Assembly: GCF_000215705.1 (NCBI RefSeq)
Contig: NC_015677.1
Location: forward strand, 310,001-374,000
Length of the DNA stretch: 64,000 nt
Origin: Ramlibacter tataouinensis TTB310
GTDB taxonomy: Bacteria; Pseudomonadota; Gammaproteobacteria; Burkholderiales; Burkholderiaceae_C
Reading direction: 5' to 3'
The notes under the pieces were generated by a model, which did no database searches, was not told the origin of the DNA, and was given only the letters and a program-made list of their open reading frames with translations. Below are positions 60,870 to 64,000 of this stretch, one piece after another (position 1 is the stretch's first letter; each line of letters begins with the position of its first letter). Made by a program: the position numbers and the translations under genes.

Positions 60870-61197
60870 GGGAGAGCCCTTCGGTTCTGGCGCTTGCGGA
60901 AGCGGCCAATCTACGCGCCTCTCCCGGCTTGCGGGCCGGTCCGGCGCGATTGCCGTTATGCGCCGCATTCATGAACGCCGGACACCGAAGAGCTCGGGCG
61001 ACCCCCGGCAGTGTGTATCCATTTGCTAAGCCTTCGATGAGCCATGTGCACTGCAAAGCTGAGCTAATTGACTGTCAGATGTGTCCTACGTTCGCGTAGG
61101 ACAAAAGCGCGACAGTAACCAGCTCTCACGGTCCCACACAGTTCCACACTTGAGCTTTACGTACCGTCGCCTGCTCTAGCTCAACAGGAAGAACAGC
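60870..61197. other. 328-bp intergenic region between divergent paoABC and DUF1800 genes
   Basis: No gene fits. It contains the 5' region of both divergent operons, AT-richer than its surroundings near 61010-61080 (GTGTATCCATTTGCTAAGCC and AGCTAATTGACTGTCAG), and a perfect hairpin at 61082-61103. TTGACT at about 61067 could be a -35 for the plus strand, but no good -10 was found at the right distance. Confidence 0.6.
61082..61103. repeat. Perfect 9-bp hairpin with a TTCG loop upstream of the DUF1800 gene
   Basis: TGTCCTACG, loop TTCG, CGTAGGACA, then AAAAG. It may be a dispersed repeat, a protein-binding palindrome or an RNA hairpin; about 95 bp before the DUF1800 start. Confidence 0.8.
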
Positions 61198-62994
61198 ATG
61201 AAGCGTGGTGAGGGCATGCCGGCACCGGCAGGGTGGCCAACCGGAGGAAAACACAAGGGAAGCCGTGCGCGCTGGCACCTGCGTGCCGCGTCGGCGCTGG
61301 CCTTGGCAGCGCTGTTGGCCGGGTGCGGCGGCGGCGGAGGCGGTGGTGCGGACGGCAGCGCTTCCTCGACGGCCGGCGGCCCGGCCAGCGTGCCCGACGT
61401 GGCGGCACAGCCCACCTCGCTGGCCGACGCCTCGCGCCTGGCCGACCAGGCCAGCTTCGGCGCCACCGAGGCGATGCTGCAGGCGATCATGGCCGACGGT
61501 CCGGCGCGCTGGGTCGCGCAGCAGATGCGCGCCGACGTCTCGCGCTACACGCGCGGCGGCAGCGACGCCATCCACCGCTACACCGGCCGCGACTACTGCG
61601 CCGACAACAACCTGGGCGCCAGCTGCTGGGCCGACAACTACTCGCACGAGCCGCTGGCGTCGGACTTCTTCCGCAACGCGGTGAGCCGGCCCGACCAGCT
61701 GCGCCAGCGGGTGGCGCTCGCGCTGCAGCAGATCCTGGTGGTCTCGTCGCTGGAGGTGGAGGGCACCTACGGCCTGCGCCACTACCAGAACCTGTTCCTG
61801 GCGCATGCCTTCGGCAACTGGCGCACGGTGCTGGAGAAGGTCGCGCTGTCACCGCTGATGGGCGACTACCTGAACAACCTGAACAACGACAGGACCGACC
61901 CCAACGAGAACTTCGCGCGCGAGCTGCTGCAGCTGTTCTCGCTGGGCACCTGCGAGCTGGAGGCCGACGGCAACCTGCGCGGCGGCGCCTGCCAGCCGAC
62001 CTACGACAACGCCCAGGTGCGCGCCTATGCCTACGCCCTGACCGGCTGGACCTATCCCGCGGGTGGGGCCTCCCCCTGGTGCCAGGGCACGGGCGGTCCC
62101 GACGGCAACTGCCGCTACTACCAGGGCGACATGGTGCCGCGCCCCGGCGCACACGACGACCAGCCGCGCGCCTTGCTGTCGGGCGTGACGCTGCCGGCCG
62201 GCCGCGGCGCGCCTGCGGCCCTTCAGGGGGTGCTGGACAGCCTGATGGCCCATCCCAACATCGGCCCCTTCATCGGCCGCCAGCTGATCCAGCACCTGGT
62301 AACCAGCAATCCCTCGCCGGCCTACGTGCGGCGCGTCGCCACCGCCTTCGACACCGGCCGCCACGCGCCTTTCGGCTCGGGCACCAAGGGCGACCTGCAG
62401 GCCACCGTCGCCGCCGTGCTGCTCGACCCGGAGGCGCGCGGCGACTCGGCCGGCGCCCAGGCCGGGCGGCTGCGCGAGCCGGTGCAGTACTTCGCCGGCG
62501 TGCTGCGCGCGCTGGGCGGCCAGACCGACGGCAGGGTGCTGACCTGGTCGTGGGGCGCCGACCTGGGCCAGCACGTGTTCCGCCCGTCCTCGGTGTTCAA
62601 CTTCTACCCGCCCGACTACCCGGTGGCCGGCACGGCGCTGCAAGGCCCGCAGTTCGGCATCCTCAACGCCGGCAGCGGCCTGGCGCGCATCAACTACCTC
62701 AATTTCCTGCTGTACTGGGGCGGCGCGGCGCCCAGCGCCGGCATGGCCGACGCACTGGGCACGCGGGTGGACCTCCAGGCCTTCGAGGCCGATGCGGCCG
62801 ACCCGGCCCGGCTGGTCGACCGCATGCTGCGGCTGGCGGTGGGCGGGCGCATGAGCCCGGCCGGGCGCCAGGCCATCATCGACGCGGTGGCCGCCTGGGA
62901 CAGCCGCGCCGGCGCCCCGGCCTACCTGCACGAGCGCATCAAGACCGCCGCCTACCTGGTGTTCGCCTCGCCGCACTACCAGGTCACCCGCTGA
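61198..62994 (+). CDS. DUF1800 domain lipoprotein
   Basis: 598-aa exported lipoprotein: hydrophobic helix and lipobox LLAGC give acylated Cys43, followed by a Gly tract. The DUF1800 domain fills about residues 70-595, with RLADQASFGAT near the start, RVALALQQILVVS, and ENFARELLQLFSLG as its hallmark. DUF1800 genes are nearly always followed by a DUF1501 gene, as here (16 bp later). The pair is secreted and of unknown activity. AGGAAG precedes ATG 61198. Confidence 0.93.
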   Translation: MKRGEGMPAPAGWPTGGKHKGSRARWHLRAASALALAALLAGCGGGGGGGADGSASSTAGGPASVPDVAAQPTSLADASRLADQASFGATEAMLQAIMADGPARWVAQQMRADVSRYTRGGSDAIHRYTGRDYCADNNLGASCWADNYSHEPLASDFFRNAVSRPDQLRQRVALALQQILVVSSLEVEGTYGLRHYQNLFLAHAFGNWRTVLEKVALSPLMGDYLNNLNNDRTDPNENFARELLQLFSLGTCELEADGNLRGGACQPTYDNAQVRAYAYALTGWTYPAGGASPWCQGTGGPDGNCRYYQGDMVPRPGAHDDQPRALLSGVTLPAGRGAPAALQGVLDSLMAHPNIGPFIGRQLIQHLVTSNPSPAYVRRVATAFDTGRHAPFGSGTKGDLQATVAAVLLDPEARGDSAGAQAGRLREPVQYFAGVLRALGGQTDGRVLTWSWGADLGQHVFRPSSVFNFYPPDYPVAGTALQGPQFGILNAGSGLARINYLNFLLYWGGAAPSAGMADALGTRVDLQAFEADAADPARLVDRMLRLAVGGRMSPAGRQAIIDAVAAWDSRAGAPAYLHERIKTAAYLVFASPHYQVTR

Positions 62995-63010
62995 ACCGAC
63001 GAAAGCCAAC

Positions 63011-64000
63011 ATGCAACGCAGACAGTTCCTCTCCGCCGCCGGCGCCTCGCTGGCCGCCGGCCTGGCGTCGCCGGCCCGCGCCCAGTCCACCGACTACCGC
63101 GCCCTGGTGTGCATCTTCCTGTACGGCGGCAACGACGGCATGAACATGGTGGTGCCGCGCGACGCCGGGCGCCACGGCCAGTACGCCGCGGTGCGCAAGG
63201 CCCTGGCGCTGCCGCAGGGGTCGCTGGTCCCGCTGGGCGCCGACTATGGCCTGCACCCGTCCATGGCGGCGCTGGCGCCGGCCTGGGCCGCGCAGTCGCT
63301 GGCGCCGGTGTTCAACGTGGGGCCGCTGTACCAGCCGCTCACCCGCGACGAGTACCTGAACCACAAGGCGCGCGGCAAGACCGTGCCCGAAAGCCTGTTC
63401 TCGCACCACCACCAGCAGCTGCTGTGGGAGACGGCGCACCACGACGCCAGCCGCCTGAGCGGCTGGGGCGGGCGCGCGGCCGCGGCGCGTTCCGGCACCG
63501 TGATGGCCGGCGGCGGCAACGGCCGCTTCGGGCTGACCGAGCATCAGGCGGCCCTGGTGTTCCCGGCGCCGGGCGCCGCCTTCGGCCTGGAGGGCTGGTT
63601 CGGCAACCAGAACGCGGCGCGCCTGGCCGCGCTGCGCACCCTGCATGCCGAAAGCAGCGAGCAGATCCTGCACAACGCCTATGCCGGCCGGCAGCGCGAG
63701 GCCATGGCACTGGCCGACCAGCTGGGGCCGACCCTGCGCATCAACCCCAAGGACAACCCGGGGGAGGCCATCAACAGCGCCTTCGCGCCGCTGATCGACG
63801 CCCAGCGCGCGCTCACCACGCCGCTGGCCAGGCAGCTCTACCAGATAGCCAAGCTGATCGAGTACCGCGCCAACCTGCCCGCCGGCCTGGGCGGCTCGCG
63901 CCACATCTACTTCGCCACGCTGGGCGGCTTCGACACCCATGGCAACCAGATCGGCACCGACGTGCTGCAGGGCACCCATGCCAACCTGCTCAAGACCCTG
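63011..64000 (+). CDS. DUF1501 domain protein (3' end beyond window)
   Basis: At least 330 residues, open to the window edge. The N-terminus MQRRQFLSAAGASLAAG...ARAQ is a Tat signal with an RRQFL motif, so it is exported folded. The domain belongs to the alkaline-phosphatase/sulfatase-like superfamily: LYGGNDGMNMVVP near residues 40-52 and LGGFDTHGNQ near 316-325 are DUF1501 hallmarks. Partner of the DUF1800 lipoprotein 16 bp upstream. Function is not established. Confidence 0.93.
   Translation, partial: MQRRQFLSAAGASLAAGLASPARAQSTDYRALVCIFLYGGNDGMNMVVPRDAGRHGQYAAVRKALALPQGSLVPLGADYGLHPSMAALAPAWAAQSLAPVFNVGPLYQPLTRDEYLNHKARGKTVPESLFSHHHQQLLWETAHHDASRLSGWGGRAAAARSGTVMAGGGNGRFGLTEHQAALVFPAPGAAFGLEGWFGNQNAARLAALRTLHAESSEQILHNAYAGRQREAMALADQLGPTLRINPKDNPGEAINSAFAPLIDAQRALTTPLARQLYQIAKLIEYRANLPAGLGGSRHIYFATLGGFDTHGNQIGTDVLQGTHANLLKTL

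Overview
The window is very GC-rich (about 70 percent by eye) and gene-dense. It looks like a chromosomal segment from a betaproteobacterium of the order Burkholderiales, most likely family Comamonadaceae (Ramlibacter/Variovorax-like). The basis is gene order (rpsL-rpsG-fusA-tuf-rpsJ, then rplC..rpsQ; atpI-atpBEFHAGDC; dat-DUF493-lipB-lipA), a manX-ptsH-ptsI set without a sugar permease, and the style of the intergenic repeats. This assignment is an inference. I see no rRNA, tRNA, insertion sequence, prophage or CRISPR array.

Layout. 1-4.1 kb: an Mla/Mce-type lipid ABC transporter operon (permease cut by the window edge, ATPase, MCE protein, PqiC-like lipoprotein) followed by a cyclic-nucleotide-binding protein. 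4.2-11.2 kb: accessory metabolism with a DUF7673-like protein, a GH1-Rossmann fusion, MaoC/SDR pair, an isomerase/dienelactone hydrolase read-through fusion, a periplasmic amidohydrolase and a GST. 11.2-15.6 kb: DUF72, LysR, CorA and hemB on the minus strand, facing hemJ; a possible small RNA lies between the two heme genes. 15.6-18.9 kb: VanZ-like protein, 2Fe-2S ferredoxin, alpha/beta hydrolase and a PBP5-type carboxypeptidase. 19-29.1 kb: the str and S10 ribosomal operons, closed by a strong terminator directly after rpsQ. 29.2-34.1 kb: peroxiredoxin, GNAT, cytochrome b561/cytochrome c' pair, TlpA-like thioredoxin, hydrolase and CoA-transferase. 34.1-40.6 kb: MFS transporter, regulatory PTS (EIIA-Man, HPr, EI), an orphan NarX-like kinase and an EamA transporter.

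40.7-42.9 kb: two unrecognised genes, one for a membrane-anchored protein and one for a secreted hydrolase-like protein. They are followed by 510 bp of hairpin-rich non-coding DNA. 43.4-46.2 kb: lipoate synthesis genes with a D-amino-acid transaminase. 46.4-53.4 kb: the complete F1Fo ATP synthase operon with its terminator. 53.5-57.0 kb: CMD/cupin/MFS genes divergent from a LysR regulator, with a palindromic operator candidate between them. 57.0-60.9 kb: a periplasmic PaoABC-type molybdenum aldehyde oxidoreductase whose Mo subunit begins with a 13-copy hexanucleotide repeat. 61.2-64 kb: a DUF1800/DUF1501 pair, cut by the right edge.

The less expected signals are: a set of -10 boxes placed 6-8 nt before start codons (possible leaderless mRNAs), including a 30-bp bidirectional promoter at 34116-34145; a terminator-ended RNA with a CU-rich loop between hemB and hemJ; ribosomal promoters built into inverted repeats; a dispersed repeat translated inside lipB; the two-gene fusion at 8342-9652; and the two-gene secreted cassette at 40690-42853. 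None of these was tested by search or experiment here.
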